A stretch of DNA of 64,000 nt, taken from Archivesica marissinica. Lineage: Eukaryota > Mollusca > Bivalvia > Venerida > Vesicomyidae. Of the stretch, positions 33,488 to 45,300 are shown piece by piece (position 1 is the first letter of the stretch; each line of letters begins with the position of its first letter). The DNA lies in NCBI GenBank assembly GCA_014843695.1, contig CM026390.1, positions 19,898,466 through 19,962,465 on the forward strand, written 5' to 3'. The position numbers and the translations under genes were made by a program. The notes beneath the pieces were generated by a model. The model had not been told where the DNA came from, did not search any database, and saw only the letters and a program-made list of their open reading frames with translations.

Positions 33488-33900
33488 GAGCCCCGCTGGA
33501 GCCGTTACGATTGTTTCCTTAACCCATTCAACACCAAGTAACTGACATGGACTGGTCCATGATATTTTTAGACCAATAAATTAATAACAAAATTACATTT
33601 GGATCAGTTCATTTATCAAAATGGGTAAAAAAAATTCTAAAAATAGCTATATTACTTGAAAAAAAAGTGCAGATCCTGATGAGACGGCTCGTCATGAGCC
33701 GGCTCATCTGGATCTACACTTTTTTGTAAGCCAATTTAGAGGTCTGTGGTGTTGAAAGGGTTAAGCAAGGCATTTAATTTCCACGTTGCCTCTTCTCTCT
33801 CCCTCGTGGCGATGGATTCCATCAGGAATAAGGTCTCAAGAGTGATTAATACAAGTTGTAAGAACTTGTTTCGCAATCGAGCTAAAATAAATTTGCATAA
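33488..33900 (+). mobile_element. SINE family A, 5'-truncated, split by a TTAA MITE
   Basis: Begins in the B-box region (GAGCCCCGCTGGAGCC), is interrupted at 33519-33764 and resumes with GCAAGGCATTTAATTTCCAC through CAATCGAGCTAAAATAAATT. Family A has a tRNA-like head with A box TAGCGCAGTGG and B box GTTCGAGCC in complete copies. Confidence 0.85.
33519..33764 (+). mobile_element. piggyBac-type MITE, family 1, complete
   Basis: Flanked by TTAA on both sides (33519-33522, 33761-33764) with terminal inverted repeats CCCATTCAACACC and GGTGTTGAAAGGG. A central hairpin (about 33668-33722) has arms AAGTGCAGATCC / GGATCTACACTT around a GACGGCTC/GAGCCGGC core. No coding capacity. Confidence 0.85.
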
Positions 33901-34254
33901 ACTAACACAAACTATTTATACCAACAATTCGGCTATCTTGGATTCAACTCAACGTCATACGGTATGGGCGTGAGCTTCATGATCATAGAAAGATACAATG
34001 ATTTCTTTGTGGTCGATTAAACTTTCTGCAAATTATTTGTTTAAATTTTTGAAAAATACATAAATGATAGTGATTACACATACGAAAGATCACATAAAAC
34101 GTGACTTTGGGACTAATAATGTTGTATCAATACATTCAAATATATTTTCAACCATTTAATTAACGTGTTTTTGAAATTAACCACAAATTTGCAATTCATC
34201 TACTGGTATATACGATTTGACAATTAAAATTATACCACTGAGTGCATAATAAAT
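33901..34254. other. AT-rich intergenic or intronic DNA
   Basis: I see no gene, repeat array or clear mobile element. Confidence 0.5.
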
Positions 34255-34702
34255 TACCGTACTTACTCGCATATAAGACAGGATGTTAATCACCAGATTA
34301 TTGTCTCAAAGTGGCTTCCCGTCTTATAAGCAAGTGATAAAAATAAAAAGAATTAATTGTTTGGGGTATTTTTTTTTAAATCAGTTTGTTCCGTCTCAAT
34401 AATTGATGCTGTTTGAAATAATTGAAAGGGTGTAACAAAAGCACAGCGCTATCTGTAAACTGAACTTGAAATAGCATTTTAGCAAATCAAATTTATTGTT
34501 ATGCATCAGTGCATTTCCTTATGATTTGACATAATTTACAGTGCTTTTACAGTACAATTTGTTTGATCTTTACTTCTGAGTTGTTTCTATTTTCTCAACC
34601 CGTCATATATGTGCAAAATATCACCGATTTAAGACAAAAGTTGTGGGGGGGTGGGGGGGTTGTCGTATAGTCGAGATCGTCTTATTGGCGAGTAAATACG
34701 GC
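34255..34702. mobile_element. MITE-like element with 23-bp inverted ends
   Basis: Left end CCGTACTTACTCGCATATAA, right end the complement of CCGTATTTACTCGCCAATAA. Such CCGTATTTACTCG ends resemble hAT-type elements; no clear target duplication is seen. A G-rich tract (about 34645-34661) lies near the right end. Confidence 0.6.
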
Positions 34703-34828
34703 AACAACACTGTCTTGATAATTATGTTATATATGTAATTCAAATATTGTATTCTCCATTTTGATTTTAGTTCTCCAAACTCCATGATAATGTCACACAT
34801 AGAGGAAAATATAATAATACTGCTGTAA

Positions 34829-35226
34829 CAATATACGAAATACGTTACCATGTTCTTGTTACACATGAAATACGTTACCATGTTCTTGTTACACATGAAA
34901 TACGTTACCATGTTCTTGCTATACATGAAATACATTACCATGTTCTTGTTATACATGAAATACGTTACCATGTTCTTGTTATACATGAAATACGTTACCA
35001 TGTTCTTGTTACACATGAAATACATTACCATGTTCTTGTTACACATGAAATACGTTACCATGTTCTTGTTATACATGAAATACGTTACCATGTTCTTGTT
35101 ACACATGAAATACGTTACCATGTTCTTGTTACACATGAAATACGTTACCATGTTCTTGTTACACATGAAATACGTTACCATGTTCTTGTTACACATGAAA
35201 TACATTACCATGTTCTTGTTACACAA
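34829..35226. repeat. 30-bp minisatellite, about 13 copies
   Basis: Unit contains GAAATACGTTACCATGTTCT. Variation is limited to C/T changes. Long ORFs on both strands arise because the unit is 30 bp. Confidence 0.95.
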
Positions 35227-35502
35227 TAATACAACATTAATTCACTTATATAATTATAGATAATGGCAAAGTCATATATTGTCAAGCTTGACAAAAACTA
35301 TATTATGTTCATGAATCCATAATCAGCTTAGCTCTAGTCGAGTTGATCACCTCATGTTACTTCCATGACCGGAATAAATATGTCCCTCTATATATTGGAA
35401 AACATTATCATCTGATTGTGACTGTAAGCTTCATGAGTTAAATGTAATACTGACACACAAACAGAATATTCTTTATTCATTACAGTCAGTATAAATGCAT
35501 TT
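35227..35502. other. unassigned AT-rich DNA
   Basis: No gene or repeat recognised. Confidence 0.4.
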
Positions 35503-35720
35503 GCTGTCCGATTAGCGCAGTGGTTAGCAAGCTCGCTTCTCACCAATGTGACCCAGGCTCGATTCTCGGACAGGTAAGTATGTGAGATGGTACGGTGGTC
35601 GCCAGAACGAACAGGTGTGTTTTCTCCGGGTACTCCGGTATCCTCCCACACAAATGACCACATTTACGCTTTCATCCGCGCCAACAAGAGTGATTAATAT
35701 AAGTTGTTAAAACTTGTAAA
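35503..35720 (+). mobile_element. SINE family B
   Basis: tRNA-like head (GATTAGCGCAGTGGTTAGC, then GGCTCGATTCTCGG), body with GGTGGTCGCCAGA and TCCTCCCACACAAATGACCA, and a tail GAGTGATTAATATAAGTTGT shared with family A. The 90-codon minus-strand ORF over it is an artefact. Confidence 0.8.
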
Positions 35721-35809
35721 ATGAAGATTAAACTTTTATGCAGCTAACATGAAATAAGACACCTGCACTGAAGTAATGTACATTACCACCATTTAGAACA
35801 TGCCTTGCA

Positions 35810-36259
35810 TTAACACTTTCAAGTTTTCAACACTACAGGCCTCTAAATAGACATACAAAAAGTGTAGATTCAGATGAGCCGGCTCACCACAAACTGTCTC
35901 ATTACTAGGTCGCTGCAGGATTTGCACTTTGTGCCAGTAATAATTATTACTATTTTTAGATAAAATTACCCATTTTGATAAATGAACTGGTCCAAAGGTA
36001 ATTTTCTTATTAATTTATTGGTCTAAAAATATCATGCATCAGTCCATGTCAGTTACTTGGGATTGAATGCACCAGTCCATGCCTGGAGGTTATAAAACTT
36101 TTCTCCAATCTCAAACTAAGTCTCAAGCTTCTGATTGGTTCTGCCGAGTGTAGGGTTCAGACTAGACCAATCAAATTCCATGAACTCTAGTTTGAGATCT
36201 GAGAAAAGTTTTATAACCTCCGACCATGCATGTCAGTTACTTGGGATTGAATGGGTTAA
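35810..36259 (-). mobile_element. piggyBac-type MITE, family 1, with a nested MITE
   Basis: TTAA at both ends (35810, 36256), reverse orientation relative to 33519, with the same GTGTAGAT hairpin arm and GAACTGGTCC segment. It holds a nested 140-bp MITE at 36085-36222; GTCAGTTACTTGGGATTGAA appears on both sides of that insertion. Confidence 0.75.
36085..36222. mobile_element. short MITE with GGAGGTTATAAAAC ends
   Basis: Inverted ends GGAGGTTATAAAACTTTTCT and complement, 140 bp apart, no ORF. A second copy is at 60668-60797. CCATG lies next to both ends and may be the target duplication. Confidence 0.75.
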
Positions 36260-36617
36260 GTTGAGATTTCTACTCTAATTAAACCATTCTGATTCAAAGA
36301 GGATTACACTATCATATACACTATCATTTTGTTGCAGCAGTGATTCTATGAAAGAGAAGTTGTGGGAGGTCGATTTTCACCTGCTCGCAAACCAAGACAT
36401 TTAGTTTAGAGGTAATTGCAACAGTTTTTTTCCTTTTAATTGAAATGTCAAATACCTTTATCCTCTACCACATAGCAGAAATGACAGCAACTGTGCTAAA
36501 GCCTATACATTGTAGTCGTTGTTTTTCATTTTAATAAGGATTTCTTGTATCAGTGTTATATCTCTTATTCTAACACGACCCAGCTAATAACATACATACT
36601 TGTAGAGTAAATCCTAT
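36260..36617. other. unassigned AT-rich DNA
   Basis: No gene or repeat recognised. Confidence 0.4.
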
Positions 36618-37073
36618 CTCGGGTTATTCTGCGATATACCTACCTTGAACTATGCTGCGCGCGCACCGTGTTTTGGCTATTCCATTTATACAATGCGTGT
36701 AAAGTTTTATGAATGAAAGTCACGTGATGTTTGTAAAAAATACCGTGGGAATTCACGTAGTGAGCTATTTTTAGAATCAGATAATCTCTTGTCCATCTTG
36801 TTTTTCTGTTAAGTAACATTTCAGTTACTATTCTGTACAGTTTTATTTGACAAAATAAATAAAATTATTGATCAGTTACAACTTTTATTCATTTATGCAC
36901 TAGATTGATATTTTCCATTAAAAATAACGTCATCACCCCTTACGCGGGTGGAAATTTCGAATGCCAAATGCAGCGGCGTTTGAAGAAAATACTCCTTTAA
37001 AATTATTAGAAGTAAGTCGTGTTAGAATCGAAATAATAAGTATCAACCGTGGTATATCTCAGAATAACCCGAG
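36618..37073. mobile_element. MITE-like element with 23-bp inverted ends
   Basis: CTCGGGTTATTCTGCGATAT at the left is mirrored at 37051-37073 (ATATCTCAGAATAACCCGAG). The ORF 36961-37164 runs across the right end and is not a gene. No target duplication is evident. Confidence 0.55.
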
Positions 37074-37449
37074 TTTGTCGTTCTTATGGGTAGAAATATA
37101 TCACGAAGGCCACCTGCATCTGCTTGTTACAAACATAATGTCAGTAAACTGCTGCATTGCTTGATTTGCCCCCAGAACATTAGGGGGTGTCAGCTGTCAT
37201 GTTTAAGGAATGAATCACGTGTTAATAGTTTCCATCAGGGTATGAACTACATTGATTAAAAGTGTGTGGAGGCCGAGGGAAATAATATCGCACTTTGCAT
37301 TTAAAATGTATTTAGGCCATATTTGCAACTTACCCTGTGACGGACCCTGTAATGAGGGACCTCGCTTGTATTTATATTACCTCCCTTGGTAGATAAAGTC
37401 TGGTTATCCCTAAATGTATAGCGGTCCTTTTAGTTGGAATCCCTTTTCT
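37074..37449. other. dispersed-repeat remnants
   Basis: Part of this stretch (about 37330-37440: CCTAAATGTATAGCGGTCC, CCTCCCTTGGTAGATAAAGT) is found inverted at about 60475-60560, so it belongs to an unclassified dispersed repeat. No gene. Confidence 0.5.
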
Positions 37450-37579
37450 TTTGTCTAAAAATAGTAATATTACTTGCAAAAAGTGCAGATCCTGATCAGA
37501 CGGCTCGCTACGAGCCGGCTCATCTGGATCTACACTTTTTGTAAGCCTATTTCGAGGCCTGTGGTGTTGAAAAGGTTAA
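37450..37579 (+). mobile_element. piggyBac-type MITE, family 1, left-truncated
   Basis: Keeps the hairpin (AAGTGCAGATCCTGATCAGA ... GGATCTACACTT) and right end GGTGTTGAAAAGGTTAA of the element at 33519. Confidence 0.7.
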
Positions 37580-37654
37580 GCCTAAATCTAGCTAGAGTTA
37601 TCGTTGTAACTTCTTGTTATTACTGTACTGATATATTAAATGAACTTTTTTGTG

Positions 37655-38565
37655 TTAAAACATATTCTTGGAACAGATCTGGTGATATTCAAACATATTC
37701 TTGTAACAGATCTGGTGATATTCAAACATATTCTTGGAACAGATCTGGTGATATTCAAATATATTCTTGGAACAGATCTGGACAGTGATATTCAAACATA
37801 TTCTTGGAACAGATCTGGTGATATTCAAATATATTCTTGGAACAGATCTGGTGATATTCAAATATATTCTTGGAACAGATCTGGTGATGTTCAACCATAT
37901 TCTTGGAACAGACCTGGTGATATTCAAACATATTCTTAGAACAGATCTAATGATATTCAAACATATTCTAGGAACAGATCTGGTGATATTCAAACATATT
38001 CTTGGAACAGATCTGGTGATATTCAAACACATTCTTGAAACAGATCTGGTGCTTTTATTTTTATTTTTTTATTTTATACAAATTTATTTTAGCTTGATTG
38101 CGAAACAAGTTATTTCAACTTATATAAATCACTCTCGAAACCTCATTCCTGATGGAATCCATCGCCACGAGGGAGAGAGAAGAGGCAATGTGGAATTTAA
38201 ATGCCTTGCCTAAGGGCACAATCGTAACGGCTCCAGTGGGGCTCGAACTCCGGACCTTTCGCACCTGAAGCGAACGCGCATCCACTGCGAACGTGCAGCC
38301 ACTGCGCTATCACGACTTCCACAAGATCTGGTGCTATTCAAACATATTCCTGGAACAGATCTGGTGATATTCAAACATATTCTTGTAACAGATCTGGTGA
38401 TATTCAAACATATTCCTGGAACAGATCTGGTGATATTCAAACATATTCTTGTAACAGATCTGGTGATATTCAAACATATTCTTGTAACAGATCTGGTGAT
38501 ATTCAAACATATTCCTGGAACAGATCTGGTGATATTCAAACATATTCTTGTAACAGATCTGGTAA
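37655..38565. repeat. 33-bp minisatellite split by a SINE
   Basis: Unit contains TTCTTGGAACAGATCTGGTG. Blocks at 37655-38053 and 38324-38565 are one array, separated by a family A SINE. The left block favours TTCTTGGAAC and the right block alternates TTCCTGGAAC and TTCTTGTAAC. Confidence 0.92.
38054..38323 (-). mobile_element. SINE family A, near-complete, inserted in a minisatellite
   Basis: Target duplication AGATCTGGTGCT at 38042-38053 and 38324-38335. Poly-T/A-rich tail on the left, then the tail motif and body, then the tRNA-like head with an extra duplicated stretch near 38285-38305. Confidence 0.9.
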
Positions 38566-38611
38566 TATTTGATACTTCAGTTACATTGTTTACAGATGTA
38601 ACACACTTTAG

Positions 38612-38741
38612 TTAAGAGTACTGGTCTTCATTGTCCCAAAGCTTGTCAATCCAATTTTTAAAACTGTTTACGGTCTTTGCTTCTACAATGTCATATGGTA
38701 AGTTATTCCATTCAAATATTATTCTCGGAGAAAAACTTAGG
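38612..38741 (-). mobile_element. LINE reverse transcriptase, C-terminal remnant (type 1)
   Basis: Minus-strand frame reads LSFSPRIIFEWNNLPYDIVE, then NSFKNWIDKLW, ending at TAA 38614. The F-S-x-R-x-x-x-x-WNxLP pattern is the usual end of non-LTR retrotransposon polyproteins. Confidence 0.65.
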
Positions 38742-40249
38742 AGACGGAGATAAATATGGGCCAATCAGGTTTGCAGAATCAAACCCCTTCATCACTTCAA
38801 TGAGTACCATTTAACGCGTTATATTTTAGTCACAGGATTTTTTTATTTTATACTTGTGGAAGTTATGTCCGCAGCCTCAATATTTTGGTAAGCCAGGTGT
38901 ATTTTTATTTTATACTTGTGGAATTTATAATCCACATTGCAAGTGACGGCTATGTAGATCTTACTCTGGGTTCCTACGCACTGTATGCAGGGTGGGTAAC
39001 ATGTAGCAGGTACTCATTTATAGAACGTACATTTATGTTTGTTATTAACCATCGTCATCGGCAAGACATCGCCGCCAATTGGCGTTGATGTGATTGGAAC
39101 ATAATTATATTTTTGTAAAATAATATTATAAAATAAAATCGTTTTTACAGTATCTACATCTCAAAATGTTCCCAAGGAAGCATGCTACAGGACCACCAGG
39201 CAGACCCGGGCCACTTTGTGTGGCTCCTAAAATATACAGCCCTAACGTCAGCTGGCTTCCGCCGTGCCTGCCCTAGTATATAGAACAGTATGTTGCAGTT
39301 GCAAAGCCATGGTACAACTTTTTTTTTTGCATGTTTTCTTCACCCACCTATTTCCATTTTATACTAAAATTGTAAATCACCCTATAGCAAGTTTAAAACT
39401 TTAGGTGAAAGTAAACACGTTTTCGACTGCAATTTTTCCATGAATATGTAAATATCAATTTTGTTTCTGTGAACTGATAGTAATAGGCCTAACTAATTCT
39501 GAATATAAGAAAAGATACATTTACTAACTTCAACTAGTCAAGTGTTAACTTTTAACAAGTCTAAGTGTTGCAGAAATTAAGAACATTTAGCATCGCTTAC
39601 CTATAGAACCATGAAGAATACCATGTAGATATAAGAAGAATTATACTCCAAGACTGTGTTTTGCAATTATTTGCTATAATAAACGAAATCAAAATATACA
39701 CACCTGAGTTCCCCACTATCTGTTAATCAGTTAATAGGGATCAATTATTAATATCAAACGTATTATAAAATACATTCACTTTACAAACATCGAATTTATT
39801 TAAACTCAATATCATAAGAATTCTTTACTAGAATTAATTAAATTATTAATTTACAGAAAACATAAGTTGCAAAATAGTATTGACTAAAACTAGCTGCTCC
39901 CCTACACAGCACTTCCGAGTACGAGTATTCGTCCTAAAAAAGCAAATGCATCTGACGAAGCGGTAGATACATACAAGCAATCCTGTGTGTTTGCTTATTA
40001 GGTAGATTCAAAAGACACTATATTTTATTTCCCATGTAAAATAATCCATGATGTTGGAAATGACGTTCATTTGACATTATTTAATATGAAATTCCGTTCG
40101 TCCCCAATTTAATTCGTATCTGATAGCGACCCGTTACCTGCTTAGAGTAGTGTAGAGTCGAGGAGACCTTACAATTTGTTTATGCAAATTTAGGATCGAT
40201 TGCGAAACATGTAGTTATAGCATTAGGTTTAAATAATAATTCCTGGTCT
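38742..40249. other. unassigned AT-rich DNA
   Basis: I find no exon with convincing splice sites, no tandem array and no clear mobile element in this 1.5 kb. Short ORFs (for example 38885-39088) have no protein-like character. Confidence 0.4.
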
Positions 40250-40650
40250 ATCTTCCTCTAATGTCAAACCACTCGCGGGGATCTATCTATCTTCCATTAA
40301 TGTCGAACCCCTCGCGGGGACGTAGACATGTTGCGCGTCAAAAACTGCAAAGAAGTTAAAAGTATGAGTAGTTAAAAGTATAATTTAAGAATGTAATGAA
40401 AATAAGTTGTGGTAAAAGTTTAAAAGCAGCTGCGCAGAACAACTAGGGACTGGCATGATCAATATGGCAAACTGCCGTATTGAATTGCTCTATGGTAGGG
40501 TGATGGAAAATGTCAGGAGGGAGATGGTTCCAATTGTAGATTGTTCTTGGAAAAAAGGAAAACTTGTAGTAGACATGTAAATGGAATTCATTGCAATGAG
40601 CCTCATAGAGAGAGGGAAAGGGCAATGTGGATTTAAGTCTTGCCTATTGT
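40250..40650 (-). mobile_element. LINE 3' end: RT C-terminus and 3' UTR (type 2)
   Basis: Minus-strand frame to 40443 reads FHLHVYYKFSFFPRTIYNWN and HLPPDIF, the conserved end of a CR1/L2/Jockey-like polyprotein. Downstream lies a 3' UTR ending in a GC hairpin (ACCCCTCGCGGGGA) and GACATTAATGG, followed by GATA-type repeats; this tail piece occurs twice in a row (about 40255 and 40295). Confidence 0.65.
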
Positions 40651-41804
40651 ACACATGTTAATTGTTATGTATGTTTCATTTATGTGAAACCCCATGCGGG
40701 GACCTAGACATGTTTTCCTGGGCAGACTTGAGACGACCAGTTAACCAGTACTAAGCAATGAGGTGCCTTGCTCAATGACACTACATACGTGGCCTGACCG
40801 AGTATCAAACCCTGTACTGTTCCAAATCCAGCACTCTACCAGTTGTGCCACATGCCTAACAGTTACTATAAGCATGCCCTTCAATGTAGTTCATACCCCG
40901 GAGAAACTATTAACCCGCGATTCATTACTTATATTTTCATTATTTATTCTTTTCAATGAAACAAAGAAGAAATATCACACTGCATTTAAAATGTATTTAG
41001 GATATATTTACGTCTTACCATGTAGCGGAGCTAGTATTAATTAGATCATCCTTGGAACAGCATAAACTGAAATAAATGCTGCCCATCACTGCGAATGAGC
41101 ATGCCTGTAACTTTAAGTGTGCATGTCAGTTGCATATCAATAGGAAATTCATACGAAAATAAATACAAACAGAGCATATTATGTTCATCGAGGGAAATGC
41201 AATAGCGATGCACAGAACTCCTAAATATTCGCAGAAATACGAAGTGACGCTCAATATAAACGCACTCCTGAATGTGAAATAATTACTTTGTGAAAACAAG
41301 CATTTTGACTCTTCTACCCTCGCAAGAATATGCATATTCCACCTGATCTGTAGATTTACCAGTTCGACTTTTTTTGTCACCTGAAATGTAGCGATAATTT
41401 AAGCTACATTGTACAACATTGTGCATGTATATTGAATGGTGTAACTATGTACTTCGTTTATAAGTATTGTGTATGTACATTTATGCTATAATGTTATTTT
41501 TAGCACTAAGGAAGATTAGCTTCACCCTCTATAAATAAAGAAATCTATCTAATAGGAATGACACGGTTTTTGAATGAAATGGAAAGTGATGATATACACT
41601 AATGTACATAGTTGCTTGTTGGTTGTGAACACTTAATAGGTCTAAGTATCTAGATAACGATAACACATTTACAGAGATATTACAGTTATTGACGTTCTTA
41701 TAGTTGTTGTAGATATCAGCAGATAGGCCATAAGCATTACCTCCGGTAGTTCTAGTTAATAGGGGAAAATAACAAATTACGATATGTTACAATAATACAT
41801 AAAA
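40651..41804. other. unassigned DNA with one LINE-tail hairpin copy
   Basis: A further copy of the LINE tail hairpin is at about 40683-40712 (AACCCCATGCGGGGACC). Otherwise I see no gene or repeat. Confidence 0.4.
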
Positions 41805-42058
41805 GTGGCTGTCTGATTAGCACAGTGGTTAGCGTGCTCGCTTCTCACCAATGCAACCCGGGGTTCGATCCTCGGAACGGAAAGTATGTGAGATGGTATG
41901 GTAGTCGCCAGATCAAACAGGTGGGTTTTCTCTGGGTACTCTGGTTTCCTCCCACATGAATGACCACATTTACGCTTATCCACCATCATCCGCGCCAGCG
42001 AGAGTGATTAATATAAGTTGTTAGAACTAGGAATCGTTGTAAAATAAATAAAGTTTAA
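41805..42058 (+). mobile_element. SINE family B, complete
   Basis: Head GATTAGCACAGTGGTTAGC and GGTTCGATCCTCGG, body GTAGTCGCCAGA and TTCCTCCCACATGAATGACC, tail AGAGTGATTAATATAAGTTG. It ends 119 bp before the first INTS15 coding exon. Confidence 0.85.
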
Positions 42059-42177
42059 ACCAAGTGACAAAATAAAATTTAACAACTAAAAGATGTTAGG
42101 TTTAGATTTTGATAGAAAAGTATAATCTTTTTTAAAAGTTTGACATTTAAATAAAATATTTTGATTTCTGCTTGCAG

Positions 42178-42385
42178 TGGGAAAATGAGCAGTATACTGA
42201 TGAAGCTACAATATTTAGAGTTTCCAGAATGTACAAAGGAAGCTCTCAACTATCTGGTACGCAACTATTCCTCAGACATGCACAGAGGTGCCCACGGAAG
42301 GGGCACGGCCAACGAGAACTTTGCGGTGGAGGTGGCTCAAGAGTACATTGTTGATATGTCACGACGGAAAGGACATAATAACAGA
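42178..42385 (+). CDS. INTS15: INTS15 coding exon 1
   Basis: Acceptor TTCTGCTTGCAG ends at 42177; ATG at 42185; donor GTAAGT at 42386, phase 0. Reads MSSILMKLQYLEFPECTKEA and onwards. A second frame (WENEQYTDEATIF) is open for 58 codons but ends in TGA and lacks homology. Confidence 0.85.
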
Positions 42386-45300
42386 GTAAGTAATAATGTA
42401 GCTTATGTCTTATCTGAGCCATGTCATGAGAAAACCAACATATTGTTTACTTAGGAAATAATATTTGTCTTGCCATTGTTCATTGGGAATATACTTTGTG
42501 GATAAAGTGTGATGGAACGTTGTGGATGAAGTTTGATGGAACTTTGTGGATGAAGTTTGATGGAACGTTGTGGATGAAGTTTGATGGAACGTTGTGGATG
42601 AAGTGTGATGGAACTTTGTGGATGAAGTTTGATGGAACATTGTGGATAAAGTTTGATGGAACGTTGTGGATGAAGTTTGATGTAACTTTGTGGATGAAGT
42701 TTGATGAAACTTTGTGAATGAAGTTTGATGTAACTTTGTGGATGAAGTTTGATGAAACATGAAGTTTGATGAAACTTTGTGGATGAAATGTGATGAAACT
42801 TTGTGGATGAAGTTTGATGGAACATTGTGGATAAAGTTTGATGGAATGTTGTGGATGAAGTTTGATGAAACTTTGTGGATGAAGTTTGATGAAACTTTGA
42901 TGATGAAGTTTGATGAAACTTTGAGGATGAAGTTTGATGAAACTTTGTGGATGAAGTTTGATGAAACATGAAGTTTGATGAAACTTTGTGGATGAAATGT
43001 GATGAAACTTTGTGGATGAAGTTTGATGAAACATGAAGTTTGATGAAACTTTGTGGATGAAATGTGATGGAACATGAAGTTTGATGAAACTTTGTGGATG
43101 AAATGTGATGAAACTTTGTGGATGAAGTTTGATGAAACATGAAGTTTGATGAAACTTTATGGATGAAGTGTGATGAAACTTTGTGGATGAAGTTTGATGA
43201 AACTTTGTGAATGAAGTTTGATGAAACTTTATGGATGAAGTTTGATGAAACTTTGTGGATGAAGTTTGATGAAACTTTATGGATGAAGTTTGATGAAACT
43301 TTGTGGATGAAGTTTGATGAAACTATGTGGATGAAGTTTGATGAAACTTTGTGAATGAAGGTTGGTGAAACTTTGTGGATGAAGTTTGATGAAATGTTGT
43401 GGATATATAGAGGATTGGTTAAGGAAGAAGTGATTCTATTTATGGTCAGCTCTCTGAATGCTGTTCTCTAGTTTAATGCTTGTTTTCCAACCTCTAATCT
43501 TTCAAAGCATGGAATGATTGCATATAATACCGCAGAAATGATAAACAAAACTTGGTGATGTAAGTCATATAGTACATACCATACACAGGGCTAGAGCTTC
43601 AAGACCACAGTTAAACATGCAACACACAGGGCTAGACTTTCAATGCCAAAGTTACACATGCAACACACAGGGCTAGACTTTCAATGCCAAATTTACACAT
43701 GCAACACACAGGACTAGACTTTCAAAGCCAAAGGTACACATACAACACACAGGGCTAGACTTTCAATGCCAAAGGTACACATACAACACACAGGGCTATA
43801 CTTTCAAAGCCAAAGGTACACATACAACACACAGAGCTAGACTTTCAATGCCAAAGGTACACATACAACACACAGGACTAGACTTTCAAAGCCAAAGGTA
43901 CACATACAACACACAGGGCTAGACTTTCAATGCCAAATGTACACAACACACAGGGCTAGACTTTCAATGCCAAAGGTACACATACAACACACAGGGCTAG
44001 ACTTTCAATGCCAAATTTACACATGCAACACACAGGACTAGACTTTCAAAGCCAAAGGTACACATGCAACACACAGGGCTAGACTTTCAATGCCAAAGTT
44101 ACACATGCAACACACAGGACTAGACTTTCAATGCCAAAGTTACACATGCAACACACAGGGCTAGACTTTCAATGCCAAAGTTACACATGCAACACACAGG
44201 GCTAGACTTTCAATGCCAAAGTTACACATGCAACACACAGGGCTAGACTTTCAATGCCAAAGTTACACATGCAACACACAGGACTAGACTTTCAATGCCA
44301 AAGTTACACATGCAACACACAAGGCTAGACTTTCAATGCCAAAGGTACACATACAACACACAGGGCTAGACTTTCAATGCCAAAGTTACACATGCAACAC
44401 ACAGTACTAGACTTTCAATGCCAAAGTTATACATGCAACACACAGGGCTAGACTTTCAATGCCAAAGTTACACATGCAACACACAGGGCTAGACTTTCAA
44501 TGCCAAAGTTACACATGCAACACACAGGGCTAGACTTTCAATGCCAAAGTTATAAATGCAACACACAGGGCTAGACTTTCAATGCCAAAGTTATACATGC
44601 AACACACAGGGCTAGACTTTCAATGCCAAAGGTACACATGCAACACACAGGGCTAGACTTTCAATGCCAAAGTTACACATGCAACACACAGGGCTAGACT
44701 TTCAATGCCACATTTATACATGCAATACACAGGGCTAGAGCTCCAAGTCCAAGGCTATACATGCAATACACAGGGCTAGAGCTCCAAGACCAAGCTTACA
44801 CATGCAACACACAGGGCTAGAGCTTCAAGACCAAGCTTACACATGCAACACACAGGGCTAGAGCTTCAAGACCAAGCTTACACATGCAACACACAGGGCT
44901 AGAGCTTCAAGACCAAGCTTACACATGCAACACACAGGGCTAGAGCTTCAAGACCAAGCTTACACATGCAGCACACAGGGCTAGAGCTTCAAGACCAAGC
45001 TTACACATGCAACACACAGGGCTAGAGCTTCAAGACCAAGCTTACACATGCAACACACAGGGCTAGACTTTCAATGCCACATTTATACATGCAATACACA
45101 GGGCTAGAGCTCCAAGTCCAAGGCTATACATGCAATAAACAGGGCTAGAGCTCCAAGTCCAAGGCTATACATGCAATACACAGGGCTAGAGCTCCAAGAC
45201 CAAGCTTACACATGCAACACACAGGGCTAGAGCTTCAAGACCAAGCTTACACATGCAACACACAGGGCTAGAGCTTCAAGACCAAGCTTACACATGCAAC

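Noticed and set aside
34621..35263. 201-codon minus and 137-codon plus ORFs
   Set aside because: Ten-residue periodic peptides from the 30-bp array.
36961..37164. 67-codon ORF
   Set aside because: Crosses the inverted end of a MITE-like element; most likely transposon sequence.
42410..43140. Overlapping minus-strand ORFs of 184-229 codons
   Set aside because: Periodic 8-residue translation of the 24-bp array in several frames.
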